DNA of 64,000 bases from Halotia wernerae (GTDB lineage: Bacteria; Cyanobacteriota; Cyanobacteriia; Cyanobacteriales; Nostocaceae): positions 1 through 64,000 of the forward strand of contig JAYGHB010000003.1 of assembly GCA_034931985.1 (NCBI GenBank). Direction: 5' to 3'. Below, piece by piece: positions 8,182 to 18,131 of the stretch (within the stretch, counting starts at the first letter, position 1; the number at the start of each line of letters is the position of its first letter). The position numbers were made by a program, and so were the translations under genes. Below the pieces are notes generated by a model. The model was given only the letters and a program-made list of their open reading frames with translations. It had not been told where the DNA came from and did no database searches.

Positions 8182-8970
8182 TCAAAAATCTAAACTTGGC
8201 CAGTCTGATTCGCGATGATAGAAGGTCATATCGTCAAATTTTCGCAATTCGACACGGCTGATCAAAAATTCTGGAGAATTTAGCAACCATTGCTGATTTA
8301 ATTGAGAAAGCATGGTGCTGAGATTTGTGCGGTCTAAATCTGGCGAAACCTCCCCAAAGTAGCCTAATGTAATATGGGCTGTAAAGTGATAATGCTGTTC
8401 AATACCCAAAGCAATTAACTTCGGATTTTGATAAATTGTGCGACGAAATTGCAGAATCTGCTCATAGCAACGTTCATCCTGTGGCACTAAACAAACACCG
8501 ACAGCTCTTGGCATTACTATCAATCCCAGCATTTGCCAATAAATCGGATTAGCCACCTTTGTCACCGATTGTTGATATTGCTGAAATATTTCAGCACAAC
8601 AAGAGCGCAACTGTTGTTCAAATTCAGGGTTTTTTGCACAAGCATCACGGAAGGCATCGTCCCAAATTAAATCCGCCAAGGTTAGATGAAAACTGGCAGA
8701 AGGTACAGGGACAATCAAATCGCTGTCCACAGGCAATTGTAAAAGTTCCTGTTGGTAAGCTTGTAACTGGACATAGAAAGCAGAATTTTTTGATTCTTCT
8801 GCCGCAGTCGGGGTAATTAGGGTGTAGCCAGGGAAAGGCGCTGCTCGTCTAGCTCCAGAATGTGGCTGAAATTTAGCTGATTCCTGGATATGCTGGATTT
8901 GGGATCTGTAAGCTTCTGGCAGCGTCATTCTTGCTACCCGATTCAGGTAAGTTTGATAGTTGTCGTCCAA
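8182..8970 (-). CDS. DUF1868 protein, 2H phosphoesterase-like
   Basis: 262 residues. Two H-x-T/S-type motifs (FHLTLADLIW at about 107 and HFTAHITLGYFGE at about 197) are spaced as in the 2H phosphoesterase / 2'-5' RNA ligase-like superfamily, in which the paired histidines act on cyclic or 2'-5' phosphodiesters. The DUF1868 assignment rests on the overall sequence pattern. The substrate is unknown. The only start compatible with the conserved N-terminus is a TTG at 8970; the upstream frame closes with no ATG or GTG. It is monocistronic by appearance. Confidence 0.78.
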   Translation of the reverse strand: MDDNYQTYLNRVARMTLPEAYRSQIQHIQESAKFQPHSGARRAAPFPGYTLITPTAAEESKNSAFYVQLQAYQQELLQLPVDSDLIVPVPSASFHLTLADLIWDDAFRDACAKNPEFEQQLRSCCAEIFQQYQQSVTKVANPIYWQMLGLIVMPRAVGVCLVPQDERCYEQILQFRRTIYQNPKLIALGIEQHYHFTAHITLGYFGEVSPDLDRTNLSTMLSQLNQQWLLNSPEFLISRVELRKFDDMTFYHRESDWPSLDF

Positions 8971-9181
8971 TCTTCGTAGCCTCGCGCTCTCACTTGATAG
9001 ATTTTAGGGAAATTTGCCCAGATTAGCAGAGTGTTTAAAAAGTATTTAGCTTTTTAGAATGATGACAGAGGGAAAGGGACTAGGGACTAGGAAGCAGGGT
9101 AGGGAAGCAGGGGAAGATGAAAAGAAAATAACCTATGCCTAATGCCCAATGCCCCATGCCCTTTTTTTATGAGGTTTTTCT

Positions 9182-10171
9182 ATGCCAATTTATGTTTACT
9201 GGGGTGAGGATGATTTTGCTATCGAACAAGCGATCGCTTCGTTGCGCGATCGCATTCTCGATCCCCTATGGATAAGTTTTAACTATACTGCATTTCCCCC
9301 AGATCAGCCTGACGCTGTAATTCAGGGATTAAACCAAGTTATGACACCAACCTTTGGCGCAGGTGGCCGTTTAGTGTGGCTAATTAATACTACCCTCTGC
9401 CAACACTGTCCAGACAATGTACTAGCAGAAATGGTGCGAACTTTACCAAGCATTCCAGACAATTCTTTTTTATTGCTCACTATTCACCATAAACCCGATG
9501 AACGGCTAAAATCTACAAAATTACTTAAACAATCCGCCACTGAGTTCCGGGAATTTCCTCTCATCCCCCCCTGGAAGACGGAATTATTAATACAAGCTGT
9601 CAATCAAGCTGCTCAAGCTAGGGGTATGAAACTGACTCCTAAAGCTGCGGAAATGTTAGCAGAAGCTGTAGGCAATAATACACGGCTTCTCTATAATGAA
9701 TTAGAGAAATTGCGACTTTATACAGGAGATAATAATCAGCCTTTAAAGGAAGATACTATCATCCAATTAGTCAGAAATACTACACAAAATAGCTTACAAT
9801 TGGCAGCAGCAATTAGAATAGGGGACGTAGCTAAGGCTTTAACTATCTTGAGCGATCTCATGAATGCTTCTGAACCTGGATTGCGGATAGTCGCTACTCT
9901 AATTGGTCAATTTCGCACTTGGTTATGGGTGAAGATGATCATGGATAGTGGTGAGCGTAATCTCCAAGCGATCGCCAAAGCTACTGAGGTCGGCAATCCC
10001 AAACGCATCTATTTTTTACAGCAAGAAGTAAAATTCCTTTCTGTACAGCAATTAATTTCTTGTTTACCTCTACTATTGGAGTTAGAGGTTAGTCTCAAGC
10101 AAGGATCTATGGAAATACCTGTACTTCAGACTAAGGTTATAGAACTTTGTCAAGTATGCCGAGCAAGTTAA
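9182..10171 (+). CDS. holA: DNA polymerase III subunit delta
   Basis: 329 residues. The delta subunit of the clamp loader, which opens the beta sliding clamp during replication. It begins MPIYVYWGEDDFAIEQAI, the usual delta N-terminus. The family pattern then continues: an AAA+-like domain without a functional Walker motif, a central ELEKL helix region (about 170-185), and a C-terminal helical collar with RTWLWVKMIM. A GAGG ribosome site precedes the ATG. The upstream 100 bp are low-complexity CCATGCCC-type sequence. Confidence 0.93.
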   Translation: MPIYVYWGEDDFAIEQAIASLRDRILDPLWISFNYTAFPPDQPDAVIQGLNQVMTPTFGAGGRLVWLINTTLCQHCPDNVLAEMVRTLPSIPDNSFLLLTIHHKPDERLKSTKLLKQSATEFREFPLIPPWKTELLIQAVNQAAQARGMKLTPKAAEMLAEAVGNNTRLLYNELEKLRLYTGDNNQPLKEDTIIQLVRNTTQNSLQLAAAIRIGDVAKALTILSDLMNASEPGLRIVATLIGQFRTWLWVKMIMDSGERNLQAIAKATEVGNPKRIYFLQQEVKFLSVQQLISCLPLLLELEVSLKQGSMEIPVLQTKVIELCQVCRAS

Positions 10172-10279
10172 CACTCCAGAAACAACTTTAACTACTCTAT
10201 GTTCTTCTGGAACTTCTCGCTCCTAAAATAATTCAAAGTTATTAACATATCCCTACTATAGTTCTGTATCACACACCTT

Positions 10280-10756
10280 ATGAAAATAACTCCTGATCTA
10301 ATTTTCCGAAATAGCCTGCAACAGATGTTTTCTCGCAGTTTATGTCTTGGTCTTGTTACCACTGCTAGTTTAGTTACTAGTACTTTAACATTGAGTTCAA
10401 AAGCTAACGCGCAAGCTCCATCAGTTGATAATACTGAAGTTACCAATTATGCTCAAGCAGTTTTGGCAATGGAACCATCACGTCAAAAAGCTTTTGAAGA
10501 AATTAAGAAACTCATTGGTAGCGGAGAGATTCCTAAGATTATTTGTAACGACTCTAACAGTATGAATGGTCTACCGAACAAAGCTAGAGATATCGCAGTC
10601 AATTATTGTAATAGCTCTCAAAAAATAGTCGAAACTAACGGTCTTACCATTGATCGTTTTAACAACATTACTGTAGAGCTACAAAATAATAATAACTTGA
10701 AACGGCAAGTTTACAACACATTAATCCGTCTGCAAAAAACTCCTGAAACTCGGTAA
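10280..10756 (+). CDS. DUF4168 secreted protein
   Basis: 158 residues. A basic start and hydrophobic stretch end with SSKANAQA, giving a likely signal-peptide cleavage after ANA. The mature part begins with YAQAVLAMEPSRQKAFEEIKK and has NNNLKRQVYNTLIRLQK near the end, as in DUF4168 proteins. Two Cys (IICND and VNYCNSS) could form a disulphide. Periplasmic or envelope location is inferred; function unknown. Confidence 0.8.
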   Translation: MKITPDLIFRNSLQQMFSRSLCLGLVTTASLVTSTLTLSSKANAQAPSVDNTEVTNYAQAVLAMEPSRQKAFEEIKKLIGSGEIPKIICNDSNSMNGLPNKARDIAVNYCNSSQKIVETNGLTIDRFNNITVELQNNNNLKRQVYNTLIRLQKTPETR

Positions 10757-10827
10757 ATTAAATCTAAAAAAAGCTATTACCCCCGCATGAATACGAGGGT
10801 AAGTATCAGTTATGCAGAACAGCTTAG

Positions 10828-12438
10828 CTATTCATCTTTTTCAACCATTAAGTGTTTTACCTCGTCGCGAGAAATCTTAATTTTTGTGCCATTAAATTTT
10901 GTTAGCGTGAAAAAGTTCTCTTCATTAAAGGTAAGTGACTGCTGTTGCAGAATGCCAATCGCTATTTGTTCACCCAGTTTAACTGACTCTGTATAATCAG
11001 TGCGCCAATGAACACCTGCTCCATCACGAGCAAGTGAAATGTTCGCAGCAATTTTGTTCAGTTCACCACCGACAGTTAGTTTTTCTGCATCATGGCCAGT
11101 GTATGCAACTAGCTCAGTCCCGTCATTATTGGTAACCACTGGGTTAGGAATCACCCAAGACTCGTCAAACCAAGCTTTGAGTATTGTGACACAAGCACCG
11201 GCCACTGTGGCGTGTCCGGCACCGTAGGCGGGATGGGTAGGAGAGCCTTCGGGGAATGCCATTGGTAGCAGATAAGTACCATAGAGATTATGAACTTTTT
11301 CCAATGCACTGGAACGGAAAATTTCCTGATTAATTGGATATGTTGCACGTCCGGTTAAATGGTTATGAATCAGTCCACCAAATGCTTCCGGGCGTAAGCG
11401 GCGATGCACGTACCATTTTTGGAACCACACAGCTTTCAGCGCACGAGTTGCAACTTCAGTTACCAAGCTGAGAATATGCGGGCCACCGAAAGTACCGAAT
11501 CCAATTTGAGTTTTGGAGTTTTTGTAAGGATTACCCTCATCTTCTGGAGCCTTCATTTCCAACAGAATTAAACAGGCATTTAAGTAAGCTTCGTAAAGAG
11601 CATCAACGTGGACATATTGACCAATATCTCGGATGTTGCGGATATAGCGGGGTTTAGGGTCAAATGCATCTCCACTTGGTATTTTACCGTTTTGGATGTC
11701 TAACCAAGAGTCGTAATCAGTTAAGTAATTGATATCTGGTTGTACGGTTTGCTGTTTTTGAGAAATTGTCAGGGAACCGTAATGAATATCTTTGAGCAAA
11801 AACTGAGAAATGTAAGGGCCAACTAAGTCACCAGCATAATTACCCCGGAAAAGGGTGTCTGGGTTGATGCAGCCATCAACTTTTGGCCCACGAAAATCAG
11901 AGAATGTAGATAAATCGGCTACTGCTTGCGCCACCTCGGAATTTTGACTAAAGTCCGTAAAGTTAATATCTCGCAACAGTGCCATCCAGTAAAGTTCAGC
12001 CATTTCCCCTGAGTTTTGGGGTGAATCAATACGAGGTGCTGGAGGAATAGCAAGTGCATGACCATCGGGGCCTTCTAGGTCAAAACCCAGTCCTGCTTGC
12101 GGATTGGTAAGCTTACGGTCTTTACCTAGAGGAATAGCTTCAAAGTCTCGTGGTTTACCACTTTCAAGAGCTTTTAGCAAAGCTTTATAGGCTTTGGGGT
12201 CTACTTCGCCAAGTTCATTATGTGGTAAGCCTTTAGAGAAGTTGGCAATAAAGTTAAAAGACCCATCCTTACCTTTATATTCCTGTTCTTCGCCGTTGCA
12301 AACATGATTGGCTGCACCCCGATTAAAAGCAATTTGTGCTGCGTCACGACGTTTTGAACGAGATGATTTCCGACGTTGTTTATTATTTTCAGGGCCAAGC
12401 TCTTGACAGTCTTGATACAAATGAAGTTCGTTAAACAT
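10828..12438 (-). CDS. Vanadium-dependent haloperoxidase (PAP2 superfamily)
   Basis: 536 residues. Vanadate enzymes of this class oxidise bromide, iodide or chloride with hydrogen peroxide. The active-site spacing matches the algal bromoperoxidases. K and R eight apart lie in KWYVHRRLRPE. Two His seven apart lie in HPAYGAGHATVAG. An Arg and His six apart lie in RDGAGVHWRTD. The residue that is Ser in the algal enzymes (PSGH) is Ala here (GAGH). There is no signal peptide, so the enzyme is probably cytoplasmic, or exported by another route. The N-terminus is basic (KQRRKSSRSKRR). Start is the ATG at 12438. The long spacer to the PAS-LuxR gene leaves shared regulation open. Confidence 0.9.
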   Translation of the reverse strand: MFNELHLYQDCQELGPENNKQRRKSSRSKRRDAAQIAFNRGAANHVCNGEEQEYKGKDGSFNFIANFSKGLPHNELGEVDPKAYKALLKALESGKPRDFEAIPLGKDRKLTNPQAGLGFDLEGPDGHALAIPPAPRIDSPQNSGEMAELYWMALLRDINFTDFSQNSEVAQAVADLSTFSDFRGPKVDGCINPDTLFRGNYAGDLVGPYISQFLLKDIHYGSLTISQKQQTVQPDINYLTDYDSWLDIQNGKIPSGDAFDPKPRYIRNIRDIGQYVHVDALYEAYLNACLILLEMKAPEDEGNPYKNSKTQIGFGTFGGPHILSLVTEVATRALKAVWFQKWYVHRRLRPEAFGGLIHNHLTGRATYPINQEIFRSSALEKVHNLYGTYLLPMAFPEGSPTHPAYGAGHATVAGACVTILKAWFDESWVIPNPVVTNNDGTELVAYTGHDAEKLTVGGELNKIAANISLARDGAGVHWRTDYTESVKLGEQIAIGILQQQSLTFNEENFFTLTKFNGTKIKISRDEVKHLMVEKDE

Positions 12439-12895
12439 TTGAAATTACTCAATAAGTTTTATTTGGGTTTACAGAAAAAATTAGTTGGTTAATAGATACC
12501 TCTAATAAATTCCAATTAAACCATCTACAAAATGTGAGCTACTGCTTAGGAAAGAGAGTTAAGCAAAGAATTTTACTACTATCTAGGAAGCGGTACTAGT
12601 GTGTCCTATACCTACTTACTGCAACTGATGCTTTTCGGAAAAGTTTGTAGGTTTTTCTAGAATACGTTTTGGCTATTGCTAAATTAATCAAAAACATCTA
12701 AAACAGTGTATTTTTTACCTGAAAAGCAACAATTTAATCATGGCGATCGCTAATTTTCTAAATAGTGAATACTACAGCTTGACTAGATGGGATATGAACA
12801 AGTTAAAAGCTACAAAATTTACATAGCAGATAATCTTTGTTCATGACCTAAATGTGATTGCTGTAGCAAGTTATTACAAAAGTGGGTAGTTGTAA
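12439..12895. other. Haloperoxidase upstream region, no gene seen
   Basis: 457 bp of AT-rich sequence with one HIP1 site (GGCGATCGCT, about 12743) and no credible ORF. The haloperoxidase promoter should lie in the left part. Confidence 0.5.
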
Positions 12896-13513
12896 CTAAT
12901 TTATATTTATCAGAAAATCTTGCCGTTTGGCATGAATATTTTTCATGTGCTTTTTCACTGTATTTAAGGTAATATAAAGTTTAACAGCAATCTCTTTGTA
13001 GCTATAATTACTTCTATATAAACACCAAATTTCAGCTTCTCGCGGTGTCAATTCGTATTTTTTGATTTCAGCGATCGCTACATTTTTCATAGATTCATAT
13101 CGGTTTTCAATCGTTACTAACAAGCAAGGAATATCGAATGTTTCTAAATCCAAAAATCTTACCCTGATGCGAAAGATAGTTGACTTTTCAAGTAAAATTT
13201 CGTCAGACAACATAATGATTTTATCAGACAACAAACTTTGACTATCAAGTAAAGATTGACAAAGATGCCAGATAACTGGCGGTATAGAATTAGAATCAAA
13301 ATATCCTTGATTTATTTGACAACAAATGTGATAGGCAGAGGCATTAGCATGAACTAATTCACCTGCTGCCGTTAAAATTAAAATGCCATCTCCCAATCCT
13401 TCTAAAATCTCTTGTAAAAATTCAGCTTGTTGCAAGTTACGCAATTTAACACTTGGTTGTTTTGATGAAATTGCTGTATTTACATTTGCAGATGTTTTTG
13501 TGAGCGTAATCAT
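12896..13513 (-). CDS. PAS domain - LuxR-type DNA-binding regulator
   Basis: About 205 residues from the ATG at 13513 (a TTG lies five codons earlier). The first part (about 35-140) is a PAS-like sensor fold with GDGILILTAAGELVHANASA. The C-terminus (about 150-200) is a LuxR/NarL-type helix-turn-helix with LTPREAEIWCLY ... YKEIAVKLYITLNTVKKHMKNI. There is no receiver domain, so the signal is probably a ligand or redox state sensed by PAS. It is transcribed toward the haloperoxidase gene on the same strand, 457 bp away, making it a possible but unproven regulator of it. Confidence 0.88.
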   Translation of the reverse strand: MITLTKTSANVNTAISSKQPSVKLRNLQQAEFLQEILEGLGDGILILTAAGELVHANASAYHICCQINQGYFDSNSIPPVIWHLCQSLLDSQSLLSDKIIMLSDEILLEKSTIFRIRVRFLDLETFDIPCLLVTIENRYESMKNVAIAEIKKYELTPREAEIWCLYRSNYSYKEIAVKLYITLNTVKKHMKNIHAKRQDFLININ

Positions 13514-13666
13514 AATTAGTTTCTTCAATGTTCACAAAATGGCTCATTTGATAGAGTTCACTTGGCTTCAAAAATGCACCTTGAGTTTTTGAGAGATATT
13601 TATAACAGGGAATAGGGAACAGAGAATAGGGAACAGGCTTGAAAGTCTTTTAATGTCTTAAACTAT

Positions 13667-13791
13667 CTAGTACCGCTGCGCGGAAGTCAAAAGTCAAAAG
13701 TCAAAAGTCAAAAGTCAAAAGTCAAAAGACTTGTATTATCGACTTTTTTACCATTTTTAATGGTCTGTTTATTTCCGCCGTGCTGTACTAG
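13667..13791. mobile_element. MITE-like element with CTAGTAC ends and internal heptamers
   Basis: A 125-bp element. Its 19-bp ends (CTAGTACCGCTGCGCGGAA, and the reverse complement of 13773-13791) match at about 15 positions. It encodes no protein. The left half holds six tandem AGTCAAA units (13685-13726); the right half contains a small hairpin ACCATT-TTT-AATGGT. A partial copy with the same left end is at 41698-41725. The ends resemble a non-autonomous transposable element moved by a transposase elsewhere in the genome. Confidence 0.7.
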
Positions 13792-13978
13792 CGATCGCTA
13801 TAAAAAAACATATCTTGTTTAAGTAATTTTTCATAAAGTATGTAATACTTAATGCTAGTAATTCCTCCCAGGCAATAAGTTTTACAGCCCTTATTGGTAA
13901 CACTGTTTAAATACAACTCTTAAATTGTCTATTTCGGATGAAGAGTCTCAAAATAACAATTCATTGCACAGATCGTAG

Positions 13979-14056
13979 TGTCATTGCGAGCGTTCGCGGA
14001 GGGTCTCGAAGAGAAGCGAAGCAATCCAGCTCTTGCGATTGCTTCGCTTCGTACCC
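13979..14056. repeat. REP-like palindrome downstream of the hybrid kinase
   Basis: Contains a perfect 14-bp inverted repeat (GAAGCGAAGCAATC at 14013-14026 and GATTGCTTCGCTTC at 14037-14050, 10-base loop) inside a GTCATTGCGAGC... sequence common as a dispersed repeat in Nostocales. It lies just past the stop of the reverse-strand kinase gene and could help end its transcript. Confidence 0.7.
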
Positions 14057-14070
14057 TGCTCCTCTGCTTG

Positions 14071-17000
14071 TTAAGTACGTCCCACTAGGCTAGCAACCAC
14101 TGTCGCTAATTCGGCTGGCTCAATGGGTTTAGGTAAATGCAGTTGATAACCTTCTTTGATGGCTCGCATCCGATCTTCGGCTCTAGCATAGGCTGTCAAG
14201 GCTGCGGCTGGAATCTTGCCACCTAGTTCTGGTGGTTGCGATCGCAGTTTACGGATCAACGAGTAACCATCTTCTTCAGGCATACCGATGTCACTTACTA
14301 AAACATCTGGTTTCCACTGTGAAATTACTTGCAACGCCTCTTGTACTGATGCAACTACCCGCACTTCGGCTTGACATTGTTGGAGGACTGTAAAAATAAA
14401 GTCACGAGTATCGGCTTCGTCATCTACAACCAGTACCCGCACACCTGACAGAGAGGGGTTTAGGGTTGGAGGAGCGAAATCTTCTGCTTGACTCCTACTT
14501 TTTGGCTCCACAATCATTTCTGTGCTGGGCAATAAGAGTGGTAACTTGACTGTAAAAGTTGCTCCTTGCTCTTCGCCCTGACTATCTACATGGACACTAC
14601 CACCATGCAATTCTACTAAATGTCGGACGATCGCTAACCCTAGTCCCAGTCCGCCGTGTGATCTAGTACTAGAACTATCAGCTTGACGAAAGCGATCAAA
14701 CACATAAGGGAGAAATTCGGGACTGATACCTACGCCTGTGTCAATTACTTGGATCTGAGCATAGTTTTCGGTTGTCTGGTATTTTTCTGGATTACTAACT
14801 ATTGACAGCCTAATTTTTACCTTACCGCCGCGATTGGTAAATTTGATGGCATTAGATAGCAGATTCCAGATGATTTGCTGTAAGCGTTCGGCATCACCAG
14901 AAACTAATAAACTTGAATTTAGATGCTTTGCTTCGCCCAATCTATTCTCTGAGCTTGGCAGAATTTGGGATTGTGGTGCAACAGACTCGGAATTTTCATG
15001 ATCTAATTCCCAACTCAAATCAATTTCTTTAGCTTGAGCAGCTAGGTTGACAGTTTCAATTGCTGACTCAATCAGGGGAACCAAATCGCAAGTACGGACA
15101 TTGAGCCGCAACTTGCCTCTAATCATCCGCGAAATATCTAGCAGGTCTTCAATTAACTGAGTTTGCGCTCTAGCATTGCGCTCGATGGTTTCTAATGCTT
15201 TCGCTGTCTGAGTTTCGCTGAGTTTACGGCCGCGTAGTAGTTGAGACCAGCCCAAGATAGCGTTGAGGGGCGATCGCAATTCATGAGACAATATTGCCAA
15301 AAATTCATCCTTCATGCGGTTGGCTTCACTCAACTGCTCAGTTTGCCGCTGCAAAGAAGCAATCAAGATAGCGCGTTCCATAGCGATTACTATCTGGTCA
15401 CAAACTGCTTGCATCATCCCTCTTTGATTATCGGTGAAGTAAAAGCGACTGCGACTGCCAAAAGAAAGAGTACCCAAAAGTTGCCCTTGGGCTATTAATG
15501 GGTAACAACAATAAGCATTAACTCCTAAAGAGCGAATAAATTCTGTTTTTGGGTCAGTTGCTTGCTGGACATTTTCTATATAAATAGGACAACGCCCTTG
15601 AGCTACGGCACCACAAACGGCTTGACCAAATTTTAGCCATTCAATTTCTTTGGCTAATTCCTCAGAAAAACCTGTGTAGGATGTTAGCCGCATGATCTGG
15701 GAGTTGTCCTCAACTAAGTAGTTGAAGTAAACATCTAAACCAATTTGCTCTTTTAGTTTTTGGAAAACGCTGTCAAGCAGTACCGCTGGTTCTTGGCTGG
15801 AGAGTAAATCGTTGGCTGTGCTAAAGAGTAAATGGAGTCTTTTGTAACCCAATGACAGGGCTTTTTCTACCTCTTTGAGATTGGTAATATCTTGAAATGC
15901 TAAAACGCAGGTAGCTGGATAACCGTGCATCGCTGGAAGACTATCAGCAAATATATGTAGGGAATGTACGCCTTTGGGCGTATGCCAGTCCATCTCCAGC
16001 CCATCCAAACGTTCTCCACGGGCAACCCTGACTCCAGGCATTTGGTCGTTGAGGATGCGAACGCCTGCTGCATCTGTGCAGTAATAAGCTGTATGATACT
16101 CTTCGGCTGGTATATTTTGAGGAAATTTACCCCCGGCTACTTCATCAGCAGCTCGATTGGCAAATGTTACCCGTGCCGTTCCTGGTTCAATAAATAGTAA
16201 TGGTATTGGCATCAGGTTTAGCACATCTTCCAACCATTTATGCTGGTTTCGGAGTGTAGCCTCTACTTGCTTGCGTTCTGTAATATCCAAAAATGCCCCA
16301 ACTGCTCCTCTGGTATTGCCTTCTTCATCAAACAGTGGTGCAACGTACTCTAACAAATTCACAACTTGACCATTCTCATGGATCACATCAAGTTCGTAAT
16401 TAAGGAATTCGACACCATGAGCAGCAGAGTACTGCATGGGGAGTTCTTCTGCTGACAGTTCTCTACCCTCGCGGTAGACTTTAAAGCTTGTCGGTCTTTT
16501 GTGACTGAGAGCGCTGAGGGAAGTATTGATATCTGGCGAGATTCCCAACAAATCGGCTAAAGCTGGATTAACTTTGATAGTTTGGCATTCTGGATCTTCA
16601 GCAATACCAATGCCAATTGGGATCACTTCTAATAAGGTTTGAAACTCAGTGACACGACGCTGTAGATCTTTATTGAGCTGTAGTATTTGTTCTGTTGCTT
16701 GTCTGCGTTCACTCAAATCGAGAATAAAAGCAACTGATTCTTCCCTTTTTTCTCCCAGTAGTACATAACCAACTAATACTGGGATGCGGCTACCATCTTG
16801 GCGAATGTATTCTTTTTCGTAAGGTGTACAAGTGCCTTTGGTACTTGCTTTTGCTTCTAAAATCCTTTGTGCATCTAAATGTAAATGTTCTGGTGGCGTA
16901 ATATTGCTCCAACTTAATCTGCCTGTTAGTAGATCTTCGCGGGTGTAACCAATCATCGCCAAAAATTCGTCGTTTACTTGTTGAATACCGCCGTAGACAT

Positions 17001-18003
17001 CACCAAATAAAATGCCAATGACGTTAGAATCTACAAAACTTCTGAGTTTTTCTTCGTAAGCTTTAAGTTCGTTTTGAGTCTGATCATTTTGGCGACAAAG
17101 GCGTTCAATAACTGCTGCACTTTGCCACACCAAAATCACGAAAATTACAATTAAGACTATAGCGAATATTGATACTGCGAAAGCTGGGCCGTAATGTCCT
17201 GCTTGTTGACCTGCTACAATTAACCACCCTAATAAAAAAGGAACTGCGATCGCAGCAATTAATAAACGACGCGCCAATAAGCCGCCGTAGGTATCGCTCA
17301 TAATTACCCGCATGAATCCCTGATCGGTATGTACCCACAGAAGACCAACACAAAGCACAATGAATGTCAATGCCGTGTATAATTCCATTGATCTGGTGTA
17401 AGGAATAATGCCGTAGAGGACTTGTACTTTGTAGGCATAGCCAACGATCGCCTGTAAAGAAATTACCGTAGCGATCGCAGTAAAAATCTGAGCATACCAA
17501 TAGCTACGGTGGTTTTTAGGTCGAAGTTGAAGCTCTAAAGATCTGCTGATTAGTATAAAGTTTAAGGCGGTGTTCAACCCCATCACTTCTGGACGAAATG
17601 CCATCACAGCCGTTCGCAAATCCCACAATAGCCCGAACAGATACTGCACTATCGTCAGCAAAGCAATCAAGCCAACAACTGCGGCCAAAATCCTAGAAAG
17701 CTTTACATAGAGAGCGCGACGGTCAGAAGAGTGTCTTTGGTCTTTTGTCTTTTCAGACTGAGAATTTAATAACTCCTTAACTCTCAATAATAGCCACAGT
17801 GAAATGCCAGACAAGAGAAAACACAAGGCTGTATTTGCCTTCATCATCACCGAACTACCAAAAAAACCTGCTGGGGGAAATTCCAGACCGAAATATCGAC
17901 CTAGCAGTATCAAGCCGCCAACTAAAATTGCGATCACACTGGCGACTTGTACCACTAGTAAGTTATGTAAGTCTTGCGATCGCAAGCGGTTGACTTTTAA
18001 CAT
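14071..18003 (-). CDS. Membrane-bound hybrid histidine kinase (3 PAS, GAF, HisKA, HATPase, REC)
   Basis: 1310 residues. The N-terminal ~300 residues have about eight hydrophobic segments. Three PAS domains follow (about 320-440, 450-590, 595-725), each ending in an S-box-like DITERK/DLSERR-type motif. A GAF domain spans about 735-885. The kinase core has the phosphoacceptor His in SHELRSPLNAILGWSQLL and the ATP site with NLLSNAIKF, DTGVGIS and GLGLAI. A ~35-residue Ser/Glu-rich insertion lies between HisKA and the N box. The C-terminal receiver (about 1189-1310) has DDE, the acceptor Asp in VSDIGMPEEDGY, and the LPKP lysine. The GAF lacks an evident bilin Cys motif. Signal and output are unknown; no separate response regulator is adjacent. 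Confidence 0.93.
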   Translation of the reverse strand: MLKVNRLRSQDLHNLLVVQVASVIAILVGGLILLGRYFGLEFPPAGFFGSSVMMKANTALCFLLSGISLWLLLRVKELLNSQSEKTKDQRHSSDRRALYVKLSRILAAVVGLIALLTIVQYLFGLLWDLRTAVMAFRPEVMGLNTALNFILISRSLELQLRPKNHRSYWYAQIFTAIATVISLQAIVGYAYKVQVLYGIIPYTRSMELYTALTFIVLCVGLLWVHTDQGFMRVIMSDTYGGLLARRLLIAAIAVPFLLGWLIVAGQQAGHYGPAFAVSIFAIVLIVIFVILVWQSAAVIERLCRQNDQTQNELKAYEEKLRSFVDSNVIGILFGDVYGGIQQVNDEFLAMIGYTREDLLTGRLSWSNITPPEHLHLDAQRILEAKASTKGTCTPYEKEYIRQDGSRIPVLVGYVLLGEKREESVAFILDLSERRQATEQILQLNKDLQRRVTEFQTLLEVIPIGIGIAEDPECQTIKVNPALADLLGISPDINTSLSALSHKRPTSFKVYREGRELSAEELPMQYSAAHGVEFLNYELDVIHENGQVVNLLEYVAPLFDEEGNTRGAVGAFLDITERKQVEATLRNQHKWLEDVLNLMPIPLLFIEPGTARVTFANRAADEVAGGKFPQNIPAEEYHTAYYCTDAAGVRILNDQMPGVRVARGERLDGLEMDWHTPKGVHSLHIFADSLPAMHGYPATCVLAFQDITNLKEVEKALSLGYKRLHLLFSTANDLLSSQEPAVLLDSVFQKLKEQIGLDVYFNYLVEDNSQIMRLTSYTGFSEELAKEIEWLKFGQAVCGAVAQGRCPIYIENVQQATDPKTEFIRSLGVNAYCCYPLIAQGQLLGTLSFGSRSRFYFTDNQRGMMQAVCDQIVIAMERAILIASLQRQTEQLSEANRMKDEFLAILSHELRSPLNAILGWSQLLRGRKLSETQTAKALETIERNARAQTQLIEDLLDISRMIRGKLRLNVRTCDLVPLIESAIETVNLAAQAKEIDLSWELDHENSESVAPQSQILPSSENRLGEAKHLNSSLLVSGDAERLQQIIWNLLSNAIKFTNRGGKVKIRLSIVSNPEKYQTTENYAQIQVIDTGVGISPEFLPYVFDRFRQADSSSTRSHGGLGLGLAIVRHLVELHGGSVHVDSQGEEQGATFTVKLPLLLPSTEMIVEPKSRSQAEDFAPPTLNPSLSGVRVLVVDDEADTRDFIFTVLQQCQAEVRVVASVQEALQVISQWKPDVLVSDIGMPEEDGYSLIRKLRSQPPELGGKIPAAALTAYARAEDRMRAIKEGYQLHLPKPIEPAELATVVASLVGRT

Positions 18004-18131
18004 TGAGGTTTTTGTAACCGCCTCTATCTAACTAAGGTAGTAATTTTCAGTATTATTTACTGAATTAATTCTCAATCTACTTTTGATTTTGTATATAATG
18101 TTACTACGAATAGCTTAATTTTTTCATCTAT

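Noticed and set aside
13685..13726. Regular AGTCAAA repeats considered as CRISPR
   Set aside because: They are six contiguous heptamers without spacers; CRISPR repeats are longer and separated by unique spacers.
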